The notes under the pieces: generated by a model
Seen by the model: only the letters and a program-made list of their open reading frames with translations
The model's database searches: none
What the model was told of the DNA's origin: nothing
DNA from: Limihaloglobus sulfuriphilus
Lineage (GTDB): Bacteria > Planctomycetota > Phycisphaerae > Sedimentisphaerales > Sedimentisphaeraceae
Assembly (NCBI RefSeq): GCF_001999965.1
Contig: NZ_CP019646.1
Location: 3,596,001-3,660,000 of the forward strand
Direction: 5' to 3'
DNA length: 64,000 nt
Shown here: piece by piece, positions 54,374-63,378 of the stretch
How the letters are laid out: each line of letters starts with the position of its first letter
Numbering within the stretch: the stretch's first letter is position 1
Translations under genes and position numbers: made by a program

Positions 54374-56266
54374 TTAGAATTTCCTTGACCGCTCTAAAAC
54401 GTCTCTGAGTTTTTCTACCACGTCGGTAACCTCGTTATCCTTGAGTGCGAGAATATCCCGCAGGGCTTCTCCGATATGCGGCAGGTATGTCTGTATATAG
54501 CTGCGTTTCTGGAGTTCCTGTTTTACTCTCCGCTGCCGTTTGAGGTGGCGGCCGAGCTTTCTGCCGCACTCCTGCACCGCCAGCTTGATTTCTTTTATGA
54601 TTTCAGGGTAATGCGCCACGGCTTCCTTACTCTCTGATGTAAACGGCACCCAGACCGAGCCGATATGCACCATCAGCAGCAGCGGCCCCGACGGCAATGC
54701 GCCGCGGCTCTGGCTTACGCCGTAGTTCCGCCAGTTAACATCGAGCACGGCTTTATATATAGCACCGGCGCTCTGCTGATAGAGCAGGGGTACCCTGTTG
54801 GCAACGCGTTTGAGCTGCATCAGCGGCTGGCGGTCATCATCGTCTTTTTTGCTGTCATTATCCTTGAATCCGTATGCAAGGGCGGCCTCGACGAGGAACG
54901 GGTTTCCGCGGTAAACGCTTGGTTTACGGCTGCATACGGCATAAAACTCCGCCTCGACAACGCGTTTTAGGCCTTCTTCGAGCCGCTCTTCGCCGATAGG
55001 GCCGATGCAGTCGGTAGAAGGAGCCATAATCTTTGTCTTGTTGACGGCTTTGTGCACAGCCTCCATTTCCTGCAGCGTGCATTTCGACGGGCGAAGCTGA
55101 ATGCTCAGGCCCGCATCCTTTACAATCTGTTTTGCAAGATTGAGGCTTACGCGTGAAAAATCTTCGTGGAGGAACTGCGGCAGTTTTTTTGCCCTGCTCT
55201 CACGTGCCATCTTGTAGAGCATTCCCAGCTCAACGCCGTAGGGGTGGGGCTTTATCTCAACGGGGATAAAGGGCATCTCCTCGCTTTGGCGCTCATACAC
55301 ATAGCTGCTGCCGTCGGGGGCATTGTAAGTCATTGCAACGTGCGGGTTTGCCATTGCAGTTTGCTCAATGTACTCATCGACTGACTGTTTGCCTTTGAGG
55401 TAGCGGCCCTCCAGCGTGATCGTAACCTTTGTGCCGGTGGGCAGCTCGAAATCACACTCTTCGTCCATGACTACATCAGGTACGTTTTTGGCGGTGTCGA
55501 TCTGCACGTGGCAGTGATAGGCGGGCTTTTTGGGGTTGGTTCGGGAGATTACCTGTACCGGCTCGCCCGTGGTGAGCAGTCCGTACATGCCCGCGGCGCT
55601 GATGCCGATACCCTGCTGGCCGCGGCTCATCTTGAGCGAATGGAACTTACTGCCGTAGAGAAGGCGGGCAAAAATGTTGGGTACCTGGCGTTTTACGATG
55701 CCGGGACCGTTGTCCATTACGGTTACACGGTACTTGTTCTCATCGAGCTGTTCGATCGTAACTGTTATCGCAGGAAGGACATACGCTTCTTCACATGCGT
55801 CAAGTGAGTTGTCAACCGCTTCTTTTATGGTTGTAAGCAACGCCTTTCGGGGATTGTCGAAGCCGAGAAGGTGGCGGTTTTTGGCGAAAAACTCACTGAT
55901 ACTGATATCCCGCTGCTTGCCGGCCATGCTTTCGGCGGTGGCGGCTTTGCCGTTTTTCTTGCCCGAGCGTTTTGAGCGGGGCTGTTTTTCCGCCGCGGGT
56001 TTATTATCCTCTGCCGCGGGCTCGGGGGTCTCCTCTGCCGGTTCCGGTTGTTCCTTGGCGGATGGTTCCGGCTCGGATTCATCAAACAGAGATACCGTTT
56101 GGGTCTTTGCGGGGGACTTTTTCGGTTTTGGCGGCTGTTTTTTTTCTTTGGCTGGTTTTTCGGCGGCTTCTTCCCGCGGCTTTTTAGCGGGTGTTTTCAG
56201 CTCTTCTGCCGGCTCGTCAAACAGAGACGGCCCCTTATCCTGTTTATCAATAATTCGTATTGCCAT
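54374..56266 (-). CDS. top6B: DNA topoisomerase VI subunit B (bacterial)
   Basis: A 630-residue GHKL-ATPase subunit of a type IIB topoisomerase. Bergerat motifs: N-box EAVDNSLDACEEA (res 149-161), DNGPGI (185-190), RGQQGIGISAAGMYG (215-229) and PTGTKVTITLEG (~278). A transducer domain and the conserved VNKTKIMAPSTDCIGPIGEE follow, and PLLYQQSAGAIYKAVLDVNWRNYG matches the family core. An extra N-terminal ~117 residues, rich in Lys/Glu/Pro, carry two SLFDE motifs (res 14-18 and 59-63). No subunit A gene is beside it, unlike the usual adjacent arrangement. The archaeal-type topoVI is rare in bacteria but known in some planctomycetes. Confidence 0.95.
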   Translation of the reverse strand: MAIRIIDKQDKGPSLFDEPAEELKTPAKKPREEAAEKPAKEKKQPPKPKKSPAKTQTVSLFDESEPEPSAKEQPEPAEETPEPAAEDNKPAAEKQPRSKRSGKKNGKAATAESMAGKQRDISISEFFAKNRHLLGFDNPRKALLTTIKEAVDNSLDACEEAYVLPAITVTIEQLDENKYRVTVMDNGPGIVKRQVPNIFARLLYGSKFHSLKMSRGQQGIGISAAGMYGLLTTGEPVQVISRTNPKKPAYHCHVQIDTAKNVPDVVMDEECDFELPTGTKVTITLEGRYLKGKQSVDEYIEQTAMANPHVAMTYNAPDGSSYVYERQSEEMPFIPVEIKPHPYGVELGMLYKMARESRAKKLPQFLHEDFSRVSLNLAKQIVKDAGLSIQLRPSKCTLQEMEAVHKAVNKTKIMAPSTDCIGPIGEERLEEGLKRVVEAEFYAVCSRKPSVYRGNPFLVEAALAYGFKDNDSKKDDDDRQPLMQLKRVANRVPLLYQQSAGAIYKAVLDVNWRNYGVSQSRGALPSGPLLLMVHIGSVWVPFTSESKEAVAHYPEIIKEIKLAVQECGRKLGRHLKRQRRVKQELQKRSYIQTYLPHIGEALRDILALKDNEVTDVVEKLRDVLERSRKF

Positions 56267-56553
56267 ATGATTCTTTGACTAAAATATTATGTTTAGAATA
56301 ATTCCAGGTTGCTGGCCTGCCGGGGGTATTTTTTATGAATACCGGCAAACCTGATTAAAGACAACAGTATCTCTTTTTAGAGGTCTTTGTAAAGGATAAA
56401 ATACCAGCTTGAGGCTGCGTCTTAACAAGCCGGTAGGAGTTCACGCTTTAGCGTGTATTTTTTTAACAAGCTGAAGCTTGTACTCTTACGGCGGACTCTT
56501 ACTTAGCTCGTGGTCTTACTCTCGCGGGGCCGGAATTTCTGACGTGTTTATCT
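56267..56553. repeat. REP hairpins between topoVI B and ndk
   Basis: GTAGGAGTTCACGCTTTAGC (56433 on, 23 bp) and AACAAGCTGAAGCTTG followed by tactcttac (56465-56489) are the two REP hairpin types flanking the RAYT, here in opposite orientation to each other. They lie between two leftward genes. No ORF. Confidence 0.7.
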
Positions 56554-57027
56554 TTATCGGATTTTTTCGTGGTATGTGCCCGATAACCAGGGCTCGATGG
56601 TCAGCTCGTAATCAACGATTTCATCTTCATTGAAAAACAGCGATATTTCAGATTCAGCCGATTCGGGCGAATCCGAGCCGTGTACAATGTTGTAGTTCTC
56701 CGCCGTGCTGAAATCGCCCCTGATGGTGCCCGGGCGGGCCTGACTGGCTAAGGTTTCGCCCATTAGGTTTCTGCTCAGCTTTATGATGTTCTCGCCCTGC
56801 CATACCATAACCAGAGACGGCGATGAAGAAATGTAGCGGCAGAGCCGGTCGTAATAAGGCTGCCCCTTGTGTTCCTGGTAATGTTTCTCTGCCAGCTCGA
56901 GGCTTATGTGCATCATTTTGGCCCCGGTAACCCTGAAGCCCTTCATCTCTAAGCGGTCTATTACCCTGCCGATTATCTGACGCTGAACGGCGTCGGGTTT
57001 TATGATTATTAAAGTTCTCTCTTGCAT
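56554..57027 (-). CDS. ndk: Nucleoside diphosphate kinase
   Basis: A 157-residue cytoplasmic enzyme balancing NTP pools. RTLIIIKPDAVQRQIIGRVI opens the fold, and the phosphorylated His is H116 in NIVHGSDSPESAESEI. The ~15-residue extension after DELTIEPWL is usual in some lineages. Separated from the OmpA-like gene by an intrinsic terminator, so it has its own promoter. Confidence 0.96.
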   Translation of the reverse strand: MQERTLIIIKPDAVQRQIIGRVIDRLEMKGFRVTGAKMMHISLELAEKHYQEHKGQPYYDRLCRYISSSPSLVMVWQGENIIKLSRNLMGETLASQARPGTIRGDFSTAENYNIVHGSDSPESAESEISLFFNEDEIVDYELTIEPWLSGTYHEKIR

Positions 57028-57042
57028 CTTATATTATACCAA

Positions 57043-57073
57043 TTAAAAAAGCGGGCTTGTATAAAACCCGCTT
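57043..57073 (-). terminator. Intrinsic terminator of the OmpA-like gene
   Basis: AAGCGGG/CCCGCTT arms around ttttatacaag on the minus strand, followed by six T, 18 bp past the stop. Confidence 0.85.
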
Positions 57074-57090
57074 GAATGATTTTGAATAAA

Positions 57091-57873
57091 TTATTTACCT
57101 TTTGGCACGATGTAAATCTCAACCCTGCGGTTTTTCTCGTTGCCGCGGTTGTTTGGCTTGTTCTCGGCTATCGGGCGGTATTCACCAAAGCCCCTTGCAC
57201 TGAGCCTCTGGGGTGCGATTCCGTTATCAGTCATTTCCTGGATAACCGATATAGCCCTGTTTGTAGAGAGATGCCAGTTTGTCGGGTGTTTCTGCCTGGT
57301 CGCGGGTTTGGCGATACGCATGTCATCGGTATGGCCGGCGATAATCGCGTCAAAATCAGCCGCTTCCTGTGAGTTGAGGATCGCACAAAGCGTTTCTATT
57401 GACTTGACGGCACTAGAACTAAGTTTGTCGCTGCCGGGCTCAAACAGCAGGTCGCTCTTGAACTTGAGCGAGCCGGTTTCCTCGTCGAATTCCACCATAT
57501 CGGTACCGGCGGCAAATTCCTCAAGCAGCATATTGAGCTCTGTCGGCAGGACGCCGCCGCTCTTTAGCAGCTGATCCTGAAGCTGTTTAATCAGCTCGTT
57601 TTTCTCTGCGATTGCGGTTTCCAGCAGTGCTATTTCTTCTGAACAGGCACCCTTGCCCGCGGCCTGGGACTGCCTGATAGCGTCTAACTGCTTCTGGAGT
57701 TTTTCGACCTCGAGTTTTGCAGTTCTCAGCTCGCTTTCAGCGTTTGAAAGCTGCTGGGCCTGGAGACGGTTCTGCATCCTGAGGCTGTCGTAATCTTTTT
57801 TAGCTACACAGCCGGAGGTCATTAAAGCCGCGGCCGCAATACTGACAACAATTAAAAATCTCGTTTTATTCAT
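57091..57873 (-). CDS. OmpA-like coiled-coil lipoprotein
   Basis: A 260-residue envelope lipoprotein. Signal peptide and lipobox MNKTRFLIVVSIAAAALMTSGC (Cys 22). A coiled coil follows (res ~30-110, SLRMQNRLQAQQLSNAESEL..., KLEVEKLQKQLDAIRQ), then an OmpA domain with FEPGSDKLSSSAVKS, IIAGHTDDMRIAKP and KNRRVEIYIVPKGK. Peptidoglycan contact is expected from the OmpA motif. Same plan as 44489-45166 but not a close copy. Confidence 0.93.
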   Translation of the reverse strand: MNKTRFLIVVSIAAAALMTSGCVAKKDYDSLRMQNRLQAQQLSNAESELRTAKLEVEKLQKQLDAIRQSQAAGKGACSEEIALLETAIAEKNELIKQLQDQLLKSGGVLPTELNMLLEEFAAGTDMVEFDEETGSLKFKSDLLFEPGSDKLSSSAVKSIETLCAILNSQEAADFDAIIAGHTDDMRIAKPATRQKHPTNWHLSTNRAISVIQEMTDNGIAPQRLSARGFGEYRPIAENKPNNRGNEKNRRVEIYIVPKGK

Positions 57874-57931
57874 GCCTTATGCCCTTCATTTTATTTGGTA
57901 GATTGGTTTATTATTTTAGATACCGTCTGGG

Positions 57932-58960
57932 CTATTTTTTAGCCTTTTTGGGTTTCTTCTCTTTTTTCTTTTTTTCTTTTTTGGTTTTAGTTTTAGCCTT
58001 CTTGGGCTTATCGCTTGATGAGCTCATCATTGCACTTATGCCCAGCAGCAGTAGAGACAAGACCGCCAGGGCAATGACCACGTACCAGATGTACTTCTGG
58101 AGCATCTCAAAGATACCCGGGGTTACGCCTGAAACCGCGGCACTGACAACGATAGCGGCTATAACAACGCCGATAACCGGCAGCAGAAGCATTGCGCCGT
58201 AAGCGCCTGAAGTGGAATCAACATCGGCGGGCGTTTCAGCGGGGCCGGCCGCGGCGGGAGCAGAGAAAGCGACCGCTTCGCGTGTGAGATCTTTCTGCAT
58301 ATCAGGGCTTTGCTCTTCCTCTATCGCCGGAGTTTCTTCCAGCTTCAGTCCGGATTCCTCTGCCGGCTTTTCTTCCTGTCCCGGCTCATCGAAATTGAAG
58401 TCGTCGATCCCCTCAACCTGGTTTTCGTCATCTCCGGGCATTATATCGTCAAGGACAGCTCCAAAAGATGTGTCGTCTGCCTGAATAGACAAATCCAGCA
58501 GGCCAGAGCCGCTTTCGGCGGACTCGAGGTTTGCATCACCTGCCAGGTCTAAATCTGTCTTCTCCTCTGCCTGGCCGTCATTGAGCTCGGCATCGAGGTC
58601 CTCAAGCGGGTCAACAGTTGACCCTGCCATAGTGTCACCGTCAACGTTCATGGTGTCAGCGAGTCCGAGAATGCTCGACATCTCATTGTCGGCTGTGTTG
58701 TCGAAATCATCCATGTCCGTCTGGTCGGAGACGTTTGTTCCGCCGGCAAGGGTATCGTCTGTAATTGAAAATACAGAATCATCAGCCTCTGCGGTCTTAT
58801 CGGAGTTTGCAAGCCGGTCAATTTCCTTTTTATCAAAAACGACCTCGGAACCGTTGTTCATCCCGATCAAATCGCCTTCTTTCGACATCGCTTTGATCTC
58901 GTCTTCCGTTTTTCCCAGCTTCTTAGCTGCCTGGGCAATCGTGTAATACTCGTCAGCCAT
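57932..58960 (-). CDS. HTH-like N-terminus, acidic linker, membrane segments, Lys-rich tail
   Basis: A 342-residue protein. The N-terminal ~52 residues (EYYTIAQAAKKLGKTEDEIKAM, VVFDKKEIDRLAN) look like a MerR/excisionase-type HTH_17 domain. Then a ~190-residue acidic, Asp/Glu-rich, disordered linker follows. Two transmembrane helices come next (AMLLLPVIGVVIAAIVVSAAV, then YIWYVVIALAVLSLLLLGISAM; ~res 258-310), and the protein ends in a ~25-residue run mostly of Lys, Glu and Thr. Possibly a membrane-tethered DNA- or protein-binding factor. The same layout occurs in other planctomycetes, as I recall, but without a role. The reverse strand has a shadow ORF that is not a gene. Confidence 0.8.
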   Translation of the reverse strand: MADEYYTIAQAAKKLGKTEDEIKAMSKEGDLIGMNNGSEVVFDKKEIDRLANSDKTAEADDSVFSITDDTLAGGTNVSDQTDMDDFDNTADNEMSSILGLADTMNVDGDTMAGSTVDPLEDLDAELNDGQAEEKTDLDLAGDANLESAESGSGLLDLSIQADDTSFGAVLDDIMPGDDENQVEGIDDFNFDEPGQEEKPAEESGLKLEETPAIEEEQSPDMQKDLTREAVAFSAPAAAGPAETPADVDSTSGAYGAMLLLPVIGVVIAAIVVSAAVSGVTPGIFEMLQKYIWYVVIALAVLSLLLLGISAMMSSSSDKPKKAKTKTKKEKKKKEKKPKKAKK

Positions 58961-59142
58961 TAGGCTTAATCCTTTTAGATAAAATATTTATATGTATTAA
59001 AACAATTATTCAGATTCCAAATATTCAAATTATATAGACTTATCAAATTCTTTCAAGAAATTTTACGACAGGAAAACTCCCAGGGCGGCCATTATTACCA
59101 AAAAAAACGCAAAAACCTCTGCCAAAAGGGTTTGTAAATCTG

Positions 59143-59649
59143 TCAGTTGATGTGTTTTTTGATTGCATCTGCCAGTTTTTCCGGATCTTGTGAGCCAATG
59201 AGAATTTTTTTGCCGTTTTTTAATGTAATCTGTAAACCCTTGTTTCCTTTGGCGTTGTACGCTTTGCCGTTTCTAAAGCTGTAACGTATGCCCCAGCCGC
59301 CGTATTCGAATACCGGTCTGTATTTGCGGGGGCAGTATTCCCGGATATCTTCGAACGGAATCTTTTTAAACCACGGCATAAAGGGCAGCAGGCGAACCCA
59401 TACAGCGTCTTTATACACACGCGTCTGCATTTGAAATGTTACTAAAAGAGCCAATAACACTAAATTGATTATTATTGTAAAAAGCATCATTCCCGGCTCC
59501 AAAGGTTCTTCTTCGCTCTTGCCGGCTGCGGTTAATGCCGCCGCGGCGGCAGCGAAAGAGATGATAATCACGGCGATAAAAATCAAATTTATAATCCAGC
59601 TGAATCGCTGCACTTCTGAATATATAATTTCGCGGTCGGTGTTTTTCAT
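59143..59649 (-). CDS. Small membrane protein with PH-like C-terminal part
   Basis: A 168-residue protein with two membrane helices (res ~17-42 and 53-73) and a C-terminal ~95-residue soluble part (RLLPFMPWFKKIPFEDIREYC, GGWGIRYSFRNGKAYNAKGNKGLQITLKNGKKILIGSQDPEKLADAIKKH). That pattern resembles bacterial PH-like/DUF6141-type domains. No catalytic motif. It is 12 bp from the start side of the hydrolase gene's end. Confidence 0.75.
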   Translation of the reverse strand: MKNTDREIIYSEVQRFSWIINLIFIAVIIISFAAAAAALTAAGKSEEEPLEPGMMLFTIIINLVLLALLVTFQMQTRVYKDAVWVRLLPFMPWFKKIPFEDIREYCPRKYRPVFEYGGWGIRYSFRNGKAYNAKGNKGLQITLKNGKKILIGSQDPEKLADAIKKHIN

Positions 59650-59661
59650 TTTTTTCCTTAA

Positions 59662-60804
59662 TTATCGCGGAAAATGATTATACAAAGATTTTTCCAGCCA
59701 ATCAAATATTTTATCTCTGAGATCGTAAATGTCATTGCAGCCCAGGTTCATATGGTGTTTGCCTTCCTTGATAATGAGCGTGCTGTTTGCGGCTGCCTCG
59801 TGGAGTCTGAAGCTGTGCTCAGCCGTGACGTGCCGGTCATCACTGCCGTGAATCACCAGCAGGGGAGTCTCAAGCCCGCCGGCGGCATCGAGCGCGGTAT
59901 CTCTGCGGGCATCAAAACCGGCTATCTTTCCCCCGTCTTCGACCGCTTTTTCTATGATTTTGCGGGAGGTAAACATCGATATAACAGGGTGTTCGAGCCT
60001 GGCAAAGTCGTAAGCCGTCTCGAGCAGCGAGGAAAACGGCTCGAGAGCTATTACCGCATCTACGCGGCTGTCTTTCGCGGCGGTTTGTATAGCGGTTGAG
60101 CCGCCAAGCGAAGTGCCAAAGAGTATAACCGGCCGCTCCACCGGCAGCGGTCCCCAGAGCCGATCAAGAAGTCTGCTGACATCCTCTGCTTCACGCCGGC
60201 CGTATGTCACATAATCTCCGGTTGTCCTGCCGTGCCCCCGCAAGTCCGGCAGGATACAGCGGTAACCGTGCGAAGCCATAAGCTGCGCCCAGCTTGAGGC
60301 ATAGAACATCTTGTCAACCCCGAGACCGTGGAGAAAAACTACAGTGCCTTTGAACCGCGGCCCTGATCGCGGCGGCGTTTGTCTCTCCGCGGTGAACTTC
60401 AGTCCCATGTTGTTAAAATCGCCTTTATCGGGGTATTGGTCCAGATACATGATTTCAGGGATTTCTGCCCACTCCTGCGAGGGTATGCCGCTGTTGTGCA
60501 GGTCAAACTCCATTGAAAGTTTATCGTGTATGGCTGTGCCTTTGGCCGCCGCCCATTCATTTCTCGGTTCAATTACAACATAGTGCATTGAAATTTCAGG
60601 CGAGCCGATTGTGATCCTGCCCTGGGAATCGAACTGCCGGTAAGCCATCTGCTCCTCGCTTAGCTCGCCAAGTTCGTCAGCGGTTTTGCCGAAATTCGGG
60701 GCCTTGACAACCTTTTCAGCGAGATATTTGCTGCAGCCGGTAAATTGTAATAAAAATAATAACATAATCAGCAGAGTAACTTTTCTAAAGTAAAATGGAT
60801 CCAT
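59662..60804 (-). CDS. Alpha/beta-hydrolase lipoprotein
   Basis: The start was set at ATG 60802-60804 (MDPFYFRKVTLLIMLLFLLQFTGC), since AGGG lies 8 bp upstream and the first residues form a lipoprotein signal; an 8-codon extension exists. Mature protein: a ~120-residue N-terminal part of its own, then an alpha/beta-hydrolase core with HGLGVDKMFYASSW (oxyanion region), LPDLRGHGRTTGDYV, nucleophile Ser in ILFGTSLGGSTAIQ (~res 230), and the charge-relay pair DDRHVTAEHSF and HHMNLGC. Substrate unknown; it may be an esterase or peptidase. It is 10 bp beyond rpoN's stop, so it may share its transcript. Confidence 0.85.
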   Translation of the reverse strand: MDPFYFRKVTLLIMLLFLLQFTGCSKYLAEKVVKAPNFGKTADELGELSEEQMAYRQFDSQGRITIGSPEISMHYVVIEPRNEWAAAKGTAIHDKLSMEFDLHNSGIPSQEWAEIPEIMYLDQYPDKGDFNNMGLKFTAERQTPPRSGPRFKGTVVFLHGLGVDKMFYASSWAQLMASHGYRCILPDLRGHGRTTGDYVTYGRREAEDVSRLLDRLWGPLPVERPVILFGTSLGGSTAIQTAAKDSRVDAVIALEPFSSLLETAYDFARLEHPVISMFTSRKIIEKAVEDGGKIAGFDARRDTALDAAGGLETPLLVIHGSDDRHVTAEHSFRLHEAAANSTLIIKEGKHHMNLGCNDIYDLRDKIFDWLEKSLYNHFPR

Positions 60805-60837
60805 GAACTTTACCCTTACACGGTACAATCAAATCAA

Positions 60838-62322
60838 TTAGTAGAGCTTTCGCATCTTTGCTGTTGGGATGTTCATTTGCTGACGGTACTTAACGATTGT
60901 TCGGCGGGCTATCTTGATGCCTTTCTGTTCGAGTTTTTTCATTATCTTCTCATCGCCGAGCGGTTTTGATTTGTCCTCGTTGTCGATAATTTCTTTTATA
61001 ACCGCCTTTATAGAATCGGTGCTCTGGCTGCTGCCGTCAGCCTGTTTCTGGGCGGTGCTGAAGAAATCGTGCAGCGGTATTACGCCCCTGTTGCACTGCA
61101 CGTATTTCTCTGCCACGGCTCGGGATACGGTTGAGACGTGCATTTCTATCTCCTCGGCAATCGACACCATTGTCAGGGGTTTAAGATGCATTATGCCCTT
61201 TTCGAAAAACTCCTGCTGGCGGTTGACTACCGCCGTGGCGACCTTCATCAGCGTCTGTTTACGCTGCATAATCGCCTCTATCAGCCAGTTGGCGGAGTTT
61301 ATATTGCGTTTAAGATAATTCTTCGTCTTACCGTCAACGGTTTTATCACTTGCCATGCGGCTGTAATAGCTGTTTATGTACAAATCAGGCAGGCTCGTGT
61401 CCGCCAGGCGCGGCTCATATACGCCGTCTTCATTTTTTTCAACGATAATGTCCGGCCTTATCGCCAGGTTAGGCCCCTGGCTGAATTTATCGCCGGGGGC
61501 AATATTGAACCTGCCAAGTTGTTTTATCGCGTCTGCAATTTCTTCGGGTGCTTTGCCCAGTTTTTTGGCGATATCAGCCCGCCGGTTGGCCAGCAAAAGC
61601 TCGTAACACTCTGTGAGTATTCTTCTTGCGGTTTCGAATCTCCGGGGCTCCTCCTGGTTGTCGATCTGGATTTTAAGGCATTCGGGGATGTCACGTGCGC
61701 CGACGCCTGCCGGCTCAAGCTGCTGTATCATCTCTAATGCTTTTTCGCAGGTCTTTCTCTCCAGCGGTTCATTTTCGTAGCCGCGGAGCTCATCGAGGCT
61801 GCCGGTGAAATACCCCTTGTTGTCAATCTGCTCAAGTATCGCGAAGCCCGCCTCGAGAAGTTTTTCGTCCTCGGTTGTCACGCTCCATTGCCGCACAAGG
61901 TACTCGTAAAGAGAGATATGGGTATCGGCGGTATTCTGAAGAGCCTCGTATTTAGGGTCTTCGTCCTGGTTTACGTTTCGTGTTTCACGGATTGGCCCGG
62001 TCTGGTTGACGGCGTCTTTGAAACCCTCATCAAGGCTGTCAAGCCGGTTGAAATCGTCGACGCCGTCGGTGTTATCGACAACGAGGTCTCTTTCGTCATA
62101 ATTTTTGTCCGGCACCTGGTCGGAATTGTCGGCTTCGGGGGCGTCAGGGTCAGCGTATTCGGCTTCGAGTACGGGGTTTTTGCTCAGCTCGGCATCTATT
62201 CTCTGCATGAGTTCCATCGCGGGAAGCTGGAGAATCTCCATCGACTGGATCATCTTGGGAGCCAGAAGCATCTTCTGCTCCATCCGCATCTGGTTGCCTA
62301 ACTCTAGTCTCATTGCGCTCAT
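60838..62322 (-). CDS. rpoN: RNA polymerase sigma-54 factor
   Basis: A 494-residue sigma-54. Region I (MRMEQKMLLAPKMIQSMEILQLP, activator contact), acidic region II (~res 50-130), core-binding region III, and the DNA-binding C-terminus with the RpoN box ARRTIVKYRQ (~res 472). It recognises -24/-12 promoters and needs enhancer-binding ATPases. PEP-CTERM regulators in other bacteria are often sigma-54 dependent, but no such promoter was confirmed in this window. Confidence 0.96.
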   Translation of the reverse strand: MSAMRLELGNQMRMEQKMLLAPKMIQSMEILQLPAMELMQRIDAELSKNPVLEAEYADPDAPEADNSDQVPDKNYDERDLVVDNTDGVDDFNRLDSLDEGFKDAVNQTGPIRETRNVNQDEDPKYEALQNTADTHISLYEYLVRQWSVTTEDEKLLEAGFAILEQIDNKGYFTGSLDELRGYENEPLERKTCEKALEMIQQLEPAGVGARDIPECLKIQIDNQEEPRRFETARRILTECYELLLANRRADIAKKLGKAPEEIADAIKQLGRFNIAPGDKFSQGPNLAIRPDIIVEKNEDGVYEPRLADTSLPDLYINSYYSRMASDKTVDGKTKNYLKRNINSANWLIEAIMQRKQTLMKVATAVVNRQQEFFEKGIMHLKPLTMVSIAEEIEMHVSTVSRAVAEKYVQCNRGVIPLHDFFSTAQKQADGSSQSTDSIKAVIKEIIDNEDKSKPLGDEKIMKKLEQKGIKIARRTIVKYRQQMNIPTAKMRKLY

Positions 62323-62778
62323 ATTATCATGCCTGTACTGTTATGCAAAAGTTTGTATCTTGACTGATTGGTGTGGCTTTCTTCTGCCTTCTAAAAGATT
62401 TACCACATTAATTTGTGCGCATTATAACCATAGCGAATGCTATTTTCAACCCATATTGCAAAATTCATACCCAAACCGTTAGTTTTTTTGTAATAGTTAA
62501 AGCTGCGTAAGAGTACAAGCCCCGTAAGAGTACAGGCTTCAGCTTGTTAAGTAAAAAAAGCACGCTAAAGCGTGAACTCCTACAGGGATAGTAAGAGTCC
62601 AAGCTGCGTAAGAGTCCAAGCTTCAGCTTGTTAAAATGCAGATAATGTATAAAATAGAAGCACGCTAAAGCGTGAACTCCTACAGGGAACTCCTACAAGG
62701 AGCTTTTACGGTGAAAGTAAGAGTACAAGCTTCAGCTTGTGTATTTATAAACAATTAAACGTTTAAACGATCATCAGG
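62323..62778. repeat. REP/BIME cluster upstream of the RAYT gene
   Basis: Several alternating copies of the two hairpin types: GTAAGAGTCCAAGC/AGCTTCAGCTTGT (62608-62634 and 62716-62740) and GCACGCTAAAGCGTG followed by aactcctac (62559-62583, 62660-62683). The 76-bp stretch 62608-62683 recurs downstream at 63422-63497 with one mismatch. Confidence 0.85.
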
Positions 62779-63378
62779 ATGTATGACTGGCGAAAAATGA
62801 CACCGCAGGAACGGGCGGAAACGCTGCGGTTGCGGAAACAGCTTATACGGCCCTGGCACAGCCCGCCGCACTGGGACAGCGGGGAGAGCCGGTACTATAT
62901 AGTTTCAGCGGCATGTTATGAGCACAAGCATATCGCGGGTGCAGTATTTTCACGGCTTGCGATGCTTGAAAAGAGCGTTCTGGAAATCTGCGAAAGCTGC
63001 TCTGAGAAGACAATCGCATGGAGCATTTTGCCCAACCATTACCATGTTCTGGTGAAGACCGAACATATTACGGAGCTGCGATATTCGCTTGGACGGATGC
63101 ACGGCAGGCTTTCGCGGCAGTGGAATTTAGAGGACAACTGTCTCGGGCGCAAGGTGTGGCACAACTGCGTAGAGCGTATTATAAGGAGTGAGAGGCATTA
63201 TTGGGCAACGGTGAATTATATTCACCATAATGCCGTAAAGCACGGGTTTGCTCAAAGGTGGGAACAATGGGTTTTCTGCAGTGCGGTACAATTTCTGAAC
63301 GAGGTTGGAAGAGAGAAGGCTAAAGAAATCTGGAAAGCGTATCCTGTCCTTGATTATGGTAAGGAGTGGGATAAATGA
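62779..63378 (+). CDS. REP-associated tyrosine transposase (RAYT, Y1_Tnp)
   Basis: A 199-residue HUH-superfamily nuclease related to IS200/IS605 TnpA. The HUH motif is HYH at 87-89 (ILPNHYHVLVKTEH), and the nucleophile tyrosine is probably Y147 (ATVNYIHHNAVKHG). RAYTs mobilise or maintain REP palindromes. Its flanks carry several REP hairpins, and a 76-bp REP pair brackets the gene, so the system is likely intact. The N-terminal MTPQERAETLRLRKQLIRPWHSPPHW is typical of RAYTs. No terminal structure of an autonomous IS was seen. Confidence 0.92.
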   Translation: MYDWRKMTPQERAETLRLRKQLIRPWHSPPHWDSGESRYYIVSAACYEHKHIAGAVFSRLAMLEKSVLEICESCSEKTIAWSILPNHYHVLVKTEHITELRYSLGRMHGRLSRQWNLEDNCLGRKVWHNCVERIIRSERHYWATVNYIHHNAVKHGFAQRWEQWVFCSAVQFLNEVGREKAKEIWKAYPVLDYGKEWDK

